Below, piece by piece: positions 32,849 through 43,523 of a stretch of 64,000 nt of DNA (position 1 is the first letter of the stretch; the number at the start of each line of letters is the position of its first letter). The stretch spans positions 39,984,797-40,048,796 of the forward strand of contig JASXTE010000004.1 of assembly GCA_030280995.1 (NCBI GenBank). Reading direction: 5' to 3'. Source of the DNA: Hemileia vastatrix. Its lineage: Eukaryota > Basidiomycota > Pucciniomycetes > Pucciniales > Zaghouaniaceae. Position numbers and translations under genes: made by a program. Below the pieces are notes generated by a model. The model was not told the origin of the DNA, made no database searches, and saw only the letters and a list, made by a program, of their open reading frames with translations.

Positions 32849-33912
32849 TGTAGAACAACTCTTACAGTTGTCTTGCTGTAAGCAGAATACAAGGGAGTTG
32901 GATAAACCAAGGAAAAACCTGTCCCTTTAAGTAAATAAAGTGTTTGCAATTATCTAAGCTATAAGCTATACTTGATAAGAAATTGACTAATAAACTATTG
33001 GTTATTAACAATGTTGAGATGTAGAATTTTTGTTCTTTATAATAAGGGTAAGAAACACAACAATGAAGTTGTATTTAGAAGAGTTATTTAAATGACTGAA
33101 TATTATGTTTTATAAAGCTTTTATTTTTTATTATTTAGTTATTATATTCAGATCTCTGAATATGAGACCTTTATAATTAATGGTACCCTATATGTTATTA
33201 TAAGAGTTGATGAGTGAAATTATTAAAATGTTATTTAAAAGTGTAATATTTATAAGGGTATTACAATTTTATATTTTGTTTTGAAAAATAATTAATTATT
33301 GTTATATATGCGTTGTTAGTTGTTTGATGTTATTCTCCTATGATCATGTCTAACTTCAAGTATACAGGCTTTATATGCATAGTATGTCATGTGCCCTACT
33401 TTTCCTAGCTGGAGCATTCCAGAGTTTGTATGGAGCTTGTACAGACTTTTGGACTCAATTAGAACCTATAAAATACTTATAAAAATCTATAAAAATTACA
33501 GATCATAGAGCTACCTAACTTTTATATTTAATTTAAATTTTCATAGCCTGCGCAGCCTTATTTGTTTAGTAAAAAATTATCAAAGTTAAATAAATTATGA
33601 AAAATCGAAGAAAATCAAAAATACTTTATAAAATTTTTATAAATAGTAGAAAAATAGTAAAAATTCCAGAAAAATTCCTAAAGGGTCTTGAGACTCCTGA
33701 GTTTAATTTTCATGGACTTTTAGACCTATACTTGCATTTCCTGTTGGGTAATTATTTGTTAAATCTTTACCTGTAAAATTAACACTTTTTATTCACTTTA
33801 AATACTTAATTTATTTAATATAACCATTTTAAAATTAGATTGGCCTTTCCAATATCAACAATCATTCCCCAAAAATCCATTTTTAATAAAAACTAAACTT
33901 TAGACTACCACA
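32849..33912 (-). repeat. 5' LTR of element E
   Basis: 1064 bases, pairing with 21932-22974. Starts TGTGGTAGTC and ends GTTCTACA on the element strand. It would hold the promoter; no clear TATA box can be told apart in the AT-rich sequence. Confidence 0.9.
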
Positions 33913-34359
33913 GCGGTATCACAAGGAGCAGGAGTTGGGGTATCCTCTGTGATAAGATCAATGGGTTTAGTATCTTTATGGGATTGAGCAAATGGAATAG
34001 AAAGATAAAAGTGCCTAAGTGGTGGAAAGGCTAGGAAATTTATAATATCATCTTGAAGCCTAGTCTGTGTATAGGCAAAAGGATAAATAAAGAGCCTGAA
34101 TGGTGTTTAGGCTATCACATTTAACATTAGGCAGTGTGCCAGATGGGATTTGAGTCCCAGTAGTAATATGCCAACTTGTTTATTGACAAGCGCTAAAGGA
34201 TCCCATAACCTGTAAGAATGTGTCAGTGACAGACAGAACTCTGAGAATAATTGGAGCTAGTCAGTTGCACAAACTACAGTCTATATACAAGAATCCTGTG
34301 ATAGCTAAGTATCCATATGTCTAAGTACATGACAGACCTCAACTCACCACTGCTGAATA
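33913..34359. other. Unassigned flank between E and the MITE cluster
   Basis: Starts with the probable target duplication GCGG. Moderate GC, with no open frame above 40 codons that looks coding. I find no similarity to other parts of the window. It should be contiguous with 21803-21931 once E is removed. Confidence 0.4.
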
Positions 34360-34766
34360 CACTGCGCACCAAGTGAGATATCCCTGATGGGGATATCCAG
34401 CGCAAGTTGGGGATATTGTAGGGAGGGACATAAGGATAGAAAAATAAGTGTAAGGAAAATATGTGCAAAAAAAATATGTGAAAAAAATATGTGTAAGAAA
34501 AATATCCTGCAACCATGGGAAATTTTGGTTTTTAATTTTTTTTCTTTTAAAAAATGATTTTTTATTTCATTTATTACTTTTTCCTGTTTTTTCACAATTT
34601 TTTTTTGAAAAAAAAAATTCTCATGGTCAAAAATGATTTTTTTTGCACTTACGTTTCTTTCACTTATTTTTCTTGCACTTACTTTTCTTACCTTATGTCC
34701 CTCCCTAAAATATACCTAATTCAGGCTGGATATTCCCATCAGGGATATCTTACTTGATGCGTAGTG
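34360..34766. mobile_element. CACTA-ended foldback MITE, copy 1
   Basis: 407 bases from CACTGCGCACC to GATGCGTAGTG, with long inverted arms. The end section carries the palindrome GATATCCCTGATGGGGATATC (variable by copy), then arrays of AAAATATGTG-type units toward the middle. It is flanked by ATA on both sides. No coding capacity. CACTA termini plus 3-bp duplications fit the CACTA/EnSpm superfamily; a transposase source is not in the window. Confidence 0.7.
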
Positions 34767-34909
34767 ATAAGGACAGAAAAATATGTGCGAAAAAAATATG
34801 TGTAAGAAAAATATGTGTGAAAAAAATAAGTGTGAGAAAAATAAGTGTAAGAAAAATATCTTGCAACCATGTGAAATTTTGTTTTTTTAATTTTTTCGTA
34901 TTTTTTTAT

Positions 34910-35237
34910 GGGAGGCCTTAAAGGGACCACCTTTTTGAGCAGCAACGGAGACCACCTTTCTATTTTTAGTGTCACTTGGCTATTTTTACCTTAACTAGCT
35001 ACCAGTGCAATAACGCTAGCTTCAAGAATGAGTAAAAGTAATGGTAATCTAACGCTAACCTCCATAGAATGAAAAAATGATATAAATCTAACACTAACCT
35101 TTATAGCAGGAAAAAGCAAGGGTAATCCAACACTATCATCAGTGGAGGGAAGCCATATGCGAGGGATACTGCTAATACTAAAAATAGAAAGGTGGTCTCC
35201 CTTGCTGTTAAAAAAGGTGGTCCCTTTAAGGCCTCCC
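34910..35237. mobile_element. Foldback MITE with 8-bp target duplication
   Basis: 328 bases. Terminal repeats of about 60 bases (GGGAGGCCTTAAAGGGACC at the left; its reverse complement at the right) are flanked by TTTTTTAT at 34902-34909 and again at 35238-35245. 8-bp duplications are typical of the hAT superfamily, though the ends do not look like classical hAT ends. Inside are GTTAGCGTTAGATT-type tandem motifs. No gene. A related half copy lies at 37921-38118. Confidence 0.7.
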
Positions 35238-35246
35238 TTTTTTATA

Positions 35247-35367
35247 CAGCTATTTGGGAAAAGCTTGCTGTGTTTTTGCCTTCCACTTCCCGCCAAAAAC
35301 ATGAGTTTAAATCGCTTTTGGCGGGTGATGAGGGGCAAAAAATGAGCAAGGTTTTCCCAATTAGCTG
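35247..35367. mobile_element. 121-bp TA-flanked MITE (Tc1/mariner-like), copy 1
   Basis: Starts CAGCTATTTGGGAAAA and ends TTTTCCCAATTAGCTG, so it is a near-palindrome, with TA on each side. A second copy of exactly the same length is at 37583-37703. TA duplications and CAG ends fit Tc1/mariner-type MITEs. It abuts the preceding MITE. Confidence 0.65.
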
Positions 35368-35537
35368 TACATGATTTGACTGGAAAAAAAAAGTGTGATG
35401 CATTCATCTTAATTTAGAGTATGTCTGTTGTGTATGGTGTGTCCAGCTAGCTTTTCCCTGGCTTCAAACAATTTTTCTTGCACTTACATACTTTTCTTAC
35501 ATTTATTTTCCTGACCTTATGTCCCTCCACAATATAT

Positions 35538-35978
35538 CACTACGCACCAAGTAAGATATCCCTGATGGGGATATCCAGCGTGAGTTGGGGATATTTTAGG
35601 GAGGGACATAAGGTCAGAAAAATAAATGTAAGAAAAGTAAGTGCAAAAAAAATAAGTACGAGAAAATTACGTGTTTGTTTGCTACCATGAGAGTTTTTTT
35701 TCAAAATCTTTTCTTAAAAAAATAGGAAAAAATGAAAAATGAAATAAAAAATCATTTTTTTGAGAGAAAAAAATTAAAAAACATTATTTCCCATGGTTGC
35801 AAGATATTTTTCTTACACTTATCTTTGTCACATATTTTTTCCCACATATTTTCTTTACACATATTTTTCTCGCACATATTTTTCTCACACATATTTTTCT
35901 ATCCTTATGCCCCTCCCTACAATATCCCCAACTCGCGCTGGATATCCCCATCCGGGATATCTTACTTGGTGCGTAGTC
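35538..35978. mobile_element. CACTA-ended MITE, copy 3, nested in copy 2
   Basis: 441 bases from CACTACGCACC to GGTGCGTAGTC (last base mutated). TAT flanks it on both sides (35535-35537 and 35979-35981). Removing it rejoins copy 2 as CAATAT|CCTCAACTCG, the normal arm sequence (AATATCCCCAACTCG). Its inner arms carry CACATATTTTTCTC units. Confidence 0.75.
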
Positions 35979-36038
35979 TATCCTCAACTCGTGCATCGAT
36001 ATCCCTATCTGGGATATCTTGCTTGGTGCGTAGTGATA

Positions 36039-36245
36039 GATGTTGGGTTTTCTATTACTAATCCAGACAACAATACCAGCATCATCATGATAGGACCGTT
36101 TTCATGTGCACAATAACATCAGCTGTTGTTATTAGTGTCAAGCTGCTTGCGGCAACCCATTCAGGTTGAGGAACGTTTAGCACCTGCTCCCAACTTTTTT
36201 ACTCCTCCACTTTCAGCGTTTTTTTTTTAGTTTTATTTAACTACA
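36039..36245. other. Unassigned island between MITEs
   Basis: About 200 bases richer in GC and CpG than the surroundings. No open frame, no tRNA cloverleaf that I can fold by eye. Possibly ancestral single-copy sequence. Confidence 0.35.
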
Positions 36246-37142
36246 CACTACGCACCAACTAAGATATCCCTGACGGGGATATCCAGCGCGAGTTGGGGAT
36301 ATTGTAGGGAGGGACATAAAGATAGAAAAATATGTGTAAGAAAAATATGTGCGAGAAAAATATGTGCAAGGAAAATATGTGCAAAAAAAAATTTGTGTGA
36401 AAAATAAGTGTAAGAAACTATGTTACAACCATGGGAAATTTTGTTTTTTATTTTTTCTCGAAAAACTGATCTTTTATTTTCATTTTCATTTTTTTATTTT
36501 TCATTTTATTTTCTGTTTTTTTACCTTTTTTATTTTTTTGGAATAAAAAAAAATTCTCATGGTTGCAAATGATTTTTCTTACACTTACTTTTCTTGCACT
36601 TATTTTTCTCGCACTTACTTTTCTTCCATTTATTTTTCTGACCTTATGTCCCTTACTAAAATATCCCCAACTCGGACTGGATATCACTACGCACCAAGTG
36701 AGATATCCCTGATGGGGATATCCAGCGCGAGTTGGGGATATTGTAAGAAGGGACATAAGGATAGAAAAATATGTGTAAGAAAAATATGTGCGAGAAAAAT
36801 ATGTGAGAAAGATAAGTGTAAGAAAAATATCTGCAACCGTGGGAAATTTTGTTTTTTAATTTTCTTTTCTCAAAAGAAATGATTTTTTGTTTCATTTTTT
36901 ATTTTTTTCTGTTTTTTTACAATTTTTTTTTGAAAAAAAAAATTCTCCTGGTCGCAAATGATTTTTCCTACACTTACTTTTCTCGCACTTATTTTTCTTG
37001 CACTTAATTTTCTTACATTTATTTTTCTGACTTTATGACCCTCCCTAAAATATCCCTAACTCACGCTGGATATCCCCATCCGGGATATCTTACTTGGTGC
37101 ATAGTGTATCCCCATCAGGGATATCTTACTTGGTGCTTATTG
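36246..37142. mobile_element. CACTA-ended MITE, copy 4 (hosts copy 5)
   Basis: Starts CACTACGCACC and ends GGTGCTTATTG (one substitution in TAGTG). It is flanked by ACA at 36243-36245 and 37143-37145. With the nested copy 5 and its duplication removed it is about 472 bases long. Confidence 0.75.
36685..37106. mobile_element. CACTA-ended MITE, copy 5, nested in copy 4
   Basis: 422 bases from CACTACGCACC to GGTGCATAGTG. TAT lies on both sides (36682-36684, 37107-37109). Removal restores GGATAT|CCCCATC, the palindrome of copy 4. It shows the family's subterminal array (AAATATGTGTAAG, AAATATGTGCGAG, and so on) and GCAACCxTGGGAAATTTTG arms. Confidence 0.8.
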
Positions 37143-37145
37143 ACA

Positions 37146-37580
37146 GGACCAATATCTTCAGGTAAATTTTAAACTCATATCCTTAAAAATTCATTCTTAG
37201 ATACATACTCTAGTAGATATCTCCAGTTTAACAATCTCGTCTTTTTTTAGGAACATGTGAAAAGTACAGTAAACTCTGACCAGCAGCTTTTTTTTTTTCT
37301 CTCAGAGATGATGATACACCAGACACCACCTGTTTTTTGTAAAAAAAAAAAAAAAAAAAATCTCGTCTTTTTTTTCTTTAGGCTCTCCCAATGATTTAAA
37401 AAAACTTTACCTTAAACCTTATTACGAAACGTGAAAGCGGTCTTTTAAGAACGAAAATAATTCAAAAGAGATCCAACCAAACTGGTTTTAACTTAGGGAA
37501 AAATGCATAGCACCAGGAGCCTCTATTTCTCACACACCACATGCAAACAGCTGAGGTTTCGCGCACTTGCAATGTCAATA
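37146..37580. other. Unassigned sequence with a poly-A run
   Basis: Contains a homopolymer A run at about 37340-37360 and some CpG-rich stretches (AAACGTGAAAGCGG). No gene can be supported. Confidence 0.35.
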
Positions 37581-37582
37581 TA

Positions 37583-37703
37583 CGGCTAAACCGGAAAAGC
37601 TTGTGGTGTTCTTGCCACTTATTTCCTGCCAAAAGCGTCCAAAACTCATGTTTTTGGCGAGAGATCGGAGACGAAAAATCCGCAAGCTTCTCAGGTTTTA
37701 CTG
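37583..37703. mobile_element. 121-bp TA-flanked MITE, copy 2
   Basis: The left end CGGCTAAACCGGAAAAGCTT pairs with the reverse complement of the right end, CAGTAAAACCTGAGAAGCTT. TA is on both sides. Same length as 35247-35367 and similar centre (TTGCC...CAAAA...TTTTGGCG). Fewer C-to-T changes suggest a different age. Confidence 0.65.
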
Positions 37704-37765
37704 TATACTTTGTGGCGTGCCCCGGAAGTTTACGCCACAAAAAAAAGAAAAGAAAATCAGAACCC

Positions 37766-38318
37766 GGTGAGCAGTAAGGACACAGGGTAATTATTAGTAT
37801 TTTGGTTCGGGCACAGACTTGGGCGCCACTATCGATTCAATTTTTTTTTCGGACTGCAACCTTTGTACTACCTTCCGAATTCCCATCAAAATCGGGTAAC
37901 CAAGTGGTCAATTTTGCAGTAGAGCTTCAGTTAGTGTTAGATTTCTTTCACTATCTCATTCCTTAGAGGTTAGAGTTAGGTTATGATTACTTTTTATTAT
38001 CTTTGAAGTTAACGTTATCACTCTGGTAGCTAGTTAAGATGAAACGGCCAGATGAGACTAAAAAAAGAAAGACAGTCTCCGAAACTGCCAAAAAGGTGGT
38101 CGCTTTAAGGCCTCCCTAAATAATCATCTTTGCTCATCAGCCTGTGTAAAGACAGAAAACGGCATTGTCATTTGAATTCACAGAGTTACCAGAATTTGAT
38201 AGAAATCTAGGAGGTAGTACAGACGTTGCAGTTCATAAAAAAATTGAATTGATAGTGGTGTGCAAGTCTGTGCCCGAACCAAAATATTAATAATTATTCT
38301 GTGTCCTTACTGGTCACC
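37766..38318. mobile_element. MULE-like MITE with ~100-bp terminal repeats and 9-bp duplication
   Basis: 553 bases. The left end GGTGAGCAGTAAGGACACAG and the reverse complement of the right end GGTGACCAGTAAGGACACAG continue in parallel for about 100 bases (TTTTGGTTCGGGCACAGACT in both). TCAGAACCC flanks it on each side (37757-37765; 38319-38327), a perfect 9-bp duplication. Long terminal repeats with 9-bp duplications are the mark of Mutator-like elements. The centre includes a fragment of another MITE (37921-38118). Confidence 0.8.
37921..38118. mobile_element. Fragment of the 8-bp-duplication MITE inside the MULE-like MITE
   Basis: It aligns with the reverse complement of 34910-35110: TCTGGTAGCTAGTTAAG, GGTGGTCGCTTTAAGGCC, TCCC. 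The other end is absent. Either an incomplete insertion or a captured piece. Confidence 0.55.
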
Positions 38319-38473
38319 TCAGAACCCTTGTCAAAATGTTTGCAAAGTTTTATTAATTTCGACCTCCCCCATGACACAAACAACACATTCAATTTGTTTG
38401 TCCGCTCGTTACAAAAAACCTACCTTACCCTGTCCCACATCTTCTGGCCACGACCAAAAATGAAAAGGAAAAC

Positions 38474-39141
38474 TGTCAGCCAGGCTATACCAGGAGCCCA
38501 GTAAATTTTATGTCAATTTACTGTAACTAAAAGAGGGCTTAAAAATTTGCTTATTATGTATATAAATTAATCTTATATTGCATAATGAAATGATATAATT
38601 ATATATAAATATTATATTAATTTTATTATTATATAAATTATTTATACATTTAAATTAAGCATGATTTATATTCTATAAATTATAGCGCATTTTTTATGTA
38701 TTTAATATATACAAATTTATAATTAATTAATTATAAACATATATTATAACTATAAGTGTAAAATTGACTTATAATGTAATTAAATTAATTAATTAAATTT
38801 ATATATTAAATAAAACTTTTCATACATTATTAAACAATAATATTGGGCGCTTTTTTGACCCTTAATAGTGTCCGTAAAATTATTAAATAATTTATAACAC
38901 TTATTTAATAATATGGTATTAAAATTCTCACTTTAAATTAGAAATATCATTAAATTAATTATATGTTTCATTTACACCAATTATTGAATTAATTACATAT
39001 TTAAAACAATTATTTAAAATTGCTTTATACTGGATTGAATTGATTACATGGATTTTGGCGTGAAAATAATTCTAATTGTTTTAATTAAACCCTTTAAATC
39101 TCACTGTAATATCTGTTTTAGGTTATTTTACTCACTGCTCT
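38474..39141 (+). repeat. 5' LTR of element H, first part
   Basis: Starts TGTCAGCCAGGCTATACC and runs as the reverse complement of F's 3' LTR (39142-40398), so H has the opposite orientation. It stops at GCTCT (39137-39141), the target duplication of F, and resumes at 60789 (GTTCT). Before it, 38328-38473 holds no recognised feature. Confidence 0.85.
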
Positions 39142-40398
39142 TGTTGGCCGGTTGTCTAGAAGAAGGAGAAGAAAAAGAAGGAAAACAGAGAGGAGGAAGA
39201 CAAGGTAATATAAAGGAATAAAGTAATAAAATAGTATAAGTATTTTAAAAGAGAAGGCGACGAGGTTTCCTTGGGACTTGACACAATTGTAAGGGTTTTA
39301 AATTATAATATATTTATTTAACAAGTAATTATTTTCAATGCGCGGCAAACAATTATAATTATTATTAGACTTAAGGCAACCTGGTAAAATTTATATACTT
39401 TTTCTTTAAATTAGATTACTAATGTAAATAAAAATATAATAAACGCAACAAAATGGATTTGAGTTGAGTGTAAAATAATGATGCAGCTACAGGGGATAAT
39501 CCAAAGCCTTTTATAGGCAAAGGACCCTCTGAAGCGTCACCATATAGTAATTAAAAAAAGGAATAACATGAAACAAGACATTAAAAAGAATAGAACTAAA
39601 ACATGGAGTCTGAGAGAAAAACATGAGACATTCAACTACCCCCATGAGTAAGTAACTAAATTTCCCACCATAATTTCCCAAAATCACTTAATTAAAATAA
39701 TTAGTAACCAAGTAAGTTTGAAACATGAGAGCAGTGAGTAAAACAATCCAAAACAGACATTATAGTGACATGTAAAGGGTTTAAGTAAAACAAATAGAAC
39801 TATTTTCACGCCAAAAATTCATGTAATCAATTCAATCCAGTTTAAAGCAATTTTAATTAATTGTTTTAACTATGTAATTAATTCAATAATTAGTTTAGAT
39901 GAAACATATAATTAATTTAATGATATTTGTAATTTAAAGGGGGGATTTTAATACTATGTTATTAAGTAAGTGTTATAATTTATTTAAAAAATTTTCTGAC
40001 GCAATTAAGGGTCAAAAAAGCGCCCAGTATTATTGCTTAATAATATATGAAAAGTTTTATAAATTTAATTAATTAATTTAAATACATTATAAGTCAATTT
40101 TACAAATATAATTATAATATATGTTTGTAATTAATTAATTATTAATTTATAATTATTAAATACATAAAAATGCGCCATTATTTGTAGAATATAAAATATA
40201 TTATGCTTAATTTAAATGTATAAATAATTTATATAACAATAAAATTAATATAACACTTATATTTAATAAGATACTTATATAATTTTATTATGAAATAAAA
40301 TATTAATTTATATACATCAAATGCAATTCTTATGCCCTCCTTCAGGTCCAATAAATCAACATATCATTTACTGGGCTCCTGGTATAGCCTGGCTGACA
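39142..40398 (-). repeat. 3' LTR of element F with polypurine tract
   Basis: 1257 bases. On the element strand it runs from TGTCAGCCAGGC to CGGCCAACA, preceded by the purine tract AGAGTGAGGGAG. The 3' part holds a GAAGAAGGAGAAG-type run. It is the reference for the split copies. Confidence 0.9.
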
Positions 40399-40408
40399 CT
40401 CCCTCACT

Positions 40409-41980
40409 CTAAAAAAGCAAAAAAATGCTAAGATTTTTTCTTTTTGTACTTTTTAACAGAGTACGAAGATTTGAAATCTCCTTGCCAGGTATCCATGCAT
40501 CATGTTCAGATGATTTGTTCTTATATCTCAATAAATATTCAGTACCTCTTTCAGCAGTGATAATTCTATCATTGAGAATTTTATCAATTTCTGCAGTTTC
40601 TGTGACTTCCTGAGGGTTTTTCTTAGGTCTTCCCCTTCTTTTGGGAAATAAGTCACTGTTGGAAGTATAAGGCTTAAGCATAGAAATGGGAAAAACAGGA
40701 TGTTTCCTATCATATGGAGAATACAATACAACTTCTACTGCATTATCTCCAACCATTCTTTTAACAACAAATGGTCCTACAAAATGATCTTTTAATTTGT
40801 TGTTACCTTGACAATTGAAATGGACAGTAGATATCAACACTTCATCACCCTTGTTAAATGTGTATTCTAAATGGGATTTATCCCATCTTTTCTTTTCATA
40901 TTCAAATGCTTTATCAATACAGCTTTGAGCACGTTTCCTGCATAGCTGTTGCATTTGCATAAAACATTTTACACCATGGTGTAGTTCCAACTTAGGTAAT
41001 TTATTATTGAGAATCTGAGCAGGAGTGTTTGGGACATAACCTAACCAATTCTCAAAAGGCTTTTTCTCAGTGAAAGAATGAACAGTGCTATTTATATGCA
41101 AATTCAAGACCAGGAAATAGAGTGACCCAGTCATGAGTAAATCTGTCATTGTCTTTATATTCTAATCCAAACACACAATACCTTATAATCATATCTTCCA
41201 GAGTTTGAATCATTCTTTCAGCTAGACCATCAGTCTGAGGATGGTGAGCTGTAGACAACTTTAACTCACAGCCACAAATATCCATCAAAGAGGTCCAAAA
41301 CTCAGAAGTAAATTTTGGATCTCTATCAGAGATAATGGCTTTTGGAAAACCAATTATATTAAACATGTAAGACCACCATAAGAAAGCTAATTCTTTTGTG
41401 GATACATCTTTATGGGTAGGAATAAATTTGCACATTTTTGTGAATCTATCTACTATTACCCAACAAGAGTTATAACTGTCTTTACCTGCTACAGGAAGAC
41501 CAGTGACAAAATCCATGTTAATTATTTGCCAAGGAGCATCAGGTGCTTCAATATGTTGTAATAACCCTGCTCTTTACCTGTCAACCTTTTAGATTCCTGA
41601 AAGGAATCACAAGATTCAACATATAATTATGTATCTTCAGACATATTAGCCCACCAAGTAGTTTTTTTGATTCTAATCATTGTTTTTTCAAGATCAAAAT
41701 GACCAGCTAATATGTCATCATGACAAAGTTTGAGGATAGTTTCTTTCATAGAAGGAGGAATTACAATTACATTAGTAAGCTTTCTTCTATAATATATATA
41801 ACCATCTTCAATAGAAAACTTTCCTTTAATAAAAGCATTTTGATACTTTTCAGGAAGAGTTTTAATCAATGCTTGAATTGAAGCATTCTTAGGATCATTT
41901 AAGATAGTAACTAATTTATTTAAATCAGAATCCTTATCATATGAATCCAGTATTAATTGTAATAACTCTTCTTCCATATC
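40409..41980 (-). pseudogene. Element F integrase with AT-hook-like and chromodomain-like tail
   Basis: The zinc end (HDDILAGHFDLEKTMIRIKK, 41627-41977) is followed, after a break at 41520-41626, by the core at 41088-41516: MDFVTGLPVAGKDSYNS, IISDRDPKFTSEFW and DGLAERMIQTLE. All three catalytic acids (D, D, E) are present. The C-terminal part (40409-41149) has FVGPFVVKRMVGDNAVEVVL, then KRRGRPKKNP (AT-hook-like), then AEIDKILNDRIITAERGTEY, LLRYKNKSSEHDAWIPGKEI: a chromodomain-like fold pattern ending in a basic tail. About three frameshifts separate the parts. Confidence 0.85.
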
Positions 41981-41999
41981 AATTATAATATACCATGGA

Positions 42000-43511
42000 T
42001 ATGAACAGTATCATCTTCAGGTACATAAGCAGGATTGGAGTCATTATTTGGCAGAGGCAATATAGACAGAATATCAAAATTGGAGTGAACATTTCCAGCC
42101 CTATGGATAATTGTCATCCATCCTCTGTATTCTTGAACAGCAAGTTGCCACCTGAAAATATGTCTATTAGGTGTTTTCAGTATAAGAGGGACTTCACAGC
42201 ACTACAGTCAGTTAACAATTCAAACTTTTGGTCATATAGATAGTAATGAAGCTTCTCAAGAGCCCAAAAAGCTGCCAAGTACTCTAATTGAGTGGCACCA
42301 TATTTCAATTCACTATTTCTCAAGGTTCTTGAAATATAACAAATTACAACCTCTGAGGATTTATCATTAATAATTTGTTTCTGGTGGAGGGCAGCACCCA
42401 GACCAACAAAGCTAGCATCTGTATACAGGACAAATGGTTTGTTAAAATCTGGAAGAGCTATGATAGGGGTTGTCATTAAGCAACATTTTAATGTATCAAA
42501 AGTATTTTGACAGTCAATATTCCAGATGAATGCAACATCTTTCCTAGTTAGATTGGTAAGAGGCAAGGCTATGACATGATAATTTTTTAATATATTGTCT
42601 ATAATAGCCACACATACCCAAAAAACTTTGGATTTCTCTTACAGAAGTTGGTGCTTTCACATTTTGAATTGCAGCAACTTTGTTGTGGTCTACACAAATT
42701 TGTAGGCCTGACACAATATGGCCAAGGACTTTCAAAGATTGAAAACCAAATTTACAGTTTTTCAAGGACAAAGTCATATTGATTTCATCCATTTTTTGAA
42801 AAAACCCTATTTAAATGAACCATATGTTCATCAAAAGTTTTAGAAAAAACTATGATATCATCAATATACACCATAAGCCATCCTTCAATTATTTCCTGAT
42901 GGAAAGTGTTATCCATGACTTTTTGGAAAACTGAAGGTGCATTTTTAGGGCCAAATGGCATTCTAACATACTTATATATTCCCATATGAGTAGCAATAAG
43001 CAAAAAATTTGAGAATTTTTCTCAACTGGAACTTGATGATACTCTTTATTACCATCCAGACAACTAATAAATTTTTCACCTTGCAAGGTAGCATGTATTG
43101 AATTAATTTTGGGTAAAAGATAAATATCATCAACAGTATAAGTGTTTAATGCTCTGTAATCTCCACATAATCTAGCTTTATCTTTTTCATAAGAAATTAA
43201 GACTGGGGAGATGACACAATATTTGGGGGTAATGTCTACTTTTTCAATAATATTCATATTCAATAAAGTGGAGATATTATCTTCTATTTCTTTTCTTTTT
43301 GTGGGAGAAGAAGGGAAGGTTTTTTATTTAGGCTAGGAGGTATTTTATCCAAATTGCAGGATAGAGAAATTTTCATTTCATCTTTAACCAAGCCTAACAT
43401 ATGGGAACCATGAGCAAAAGCCATTTGGAAAGATGTAATTAAGGCTACTATTAAATCTTTTTGGTCATCAGTTAATTGATCACCAAATGAAGCTGTTTCA
43501 ATTCCAGACAA
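42000..43511 (-). pseudogene. Element F reverse transcriptase and RNase H
   Basis: RT: ARLCGDYRALNTYTVDD, CLDGNKEYHQVPVEKNSQ (42889-43263), then MPFGPKNAPSVFQKVMDN and VYIDDIIVFSKTFDEH (42785-43003) with an intact YIDD. The thumb part is at 42544-42792 (LGHIVSGLQICVDHNKVA). RNase H at 42177-42611: LYTDASFVGLGAALHQKQ, GATQLEYLAAFWALEKLHYY, LLTDCSAVKSLL; D, E and D are in place. Four frame breaks make it non-functional. Close to G in every block. Confidence 0.85.
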
Positions 43512-43523
43512 TAAAACATTTAT

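Larger units (their letters stand above)
21932..33912 (-). mobile_element. Element E: 12-kb Ty3/gypsy element with long LTRs and antisense ORFs
   Basis: LTRs of 1043 and 1064 bases bound it (21932-22974 and 32849-33912). The flanks GCAG and GCGG may be a 4-bp target duplication with one CpG-type transition. On the minus strand: primer site, gag, protease-like region, RT with FIDD, RNase H, integrase, polypurine tract. Integrase after RT makes it Ty3/gypsy. It is not of the A/B or F/G/H families and no chromodomain was found. Between integrase and 3' LTR there are about 3.6 kb that hold two ORFs on the opposite strand. Confidence 0.9.
34767..36035. mobile_element. CACTA-ended MITE, copy 2 (interrupted host copy)
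   Basis: The subterminal array at 34770-34909 begins with AGGACAGAAAAATATGTG, which belongs inside a copy, so the left terminus is missing. The right arm is at 35470-35537 and 35979-36035, ending GGTGCGTAGTG. It is interrupted by an 8-bp-duplication MITE (34910-35237), a TA-flanked MITE (35247-35367) and sister copy 3 (35538-35978). Confidence 0.6.

Noticed and set aside
34991..35407. A 138-codon open frame on the minus strand
   Set aside because: It runs across two different MITEs and their junction; hydrophobic and repetitive, no domain. A chance frame in palindromic DNA.
36039..36245. A GC-richer island as a tRNA or small RNA gene
   Set aside because: I could not fold a cloverleaf or find A and B box motifs by eye; a tRNA search program would settle it.
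34360..37142. Regular repeats that could suggest a CRISPR-like array
   Set aside because: The repeats are inverted arms of MITEs with target duplications, not direct repeats with unique spacers, and the window is eukaryotic.
38560..38900. Very AT-rich sequence as a possible origin or centromere core
   Set aside because: It is simply the LTR of element H, matched by F's LTR copies.
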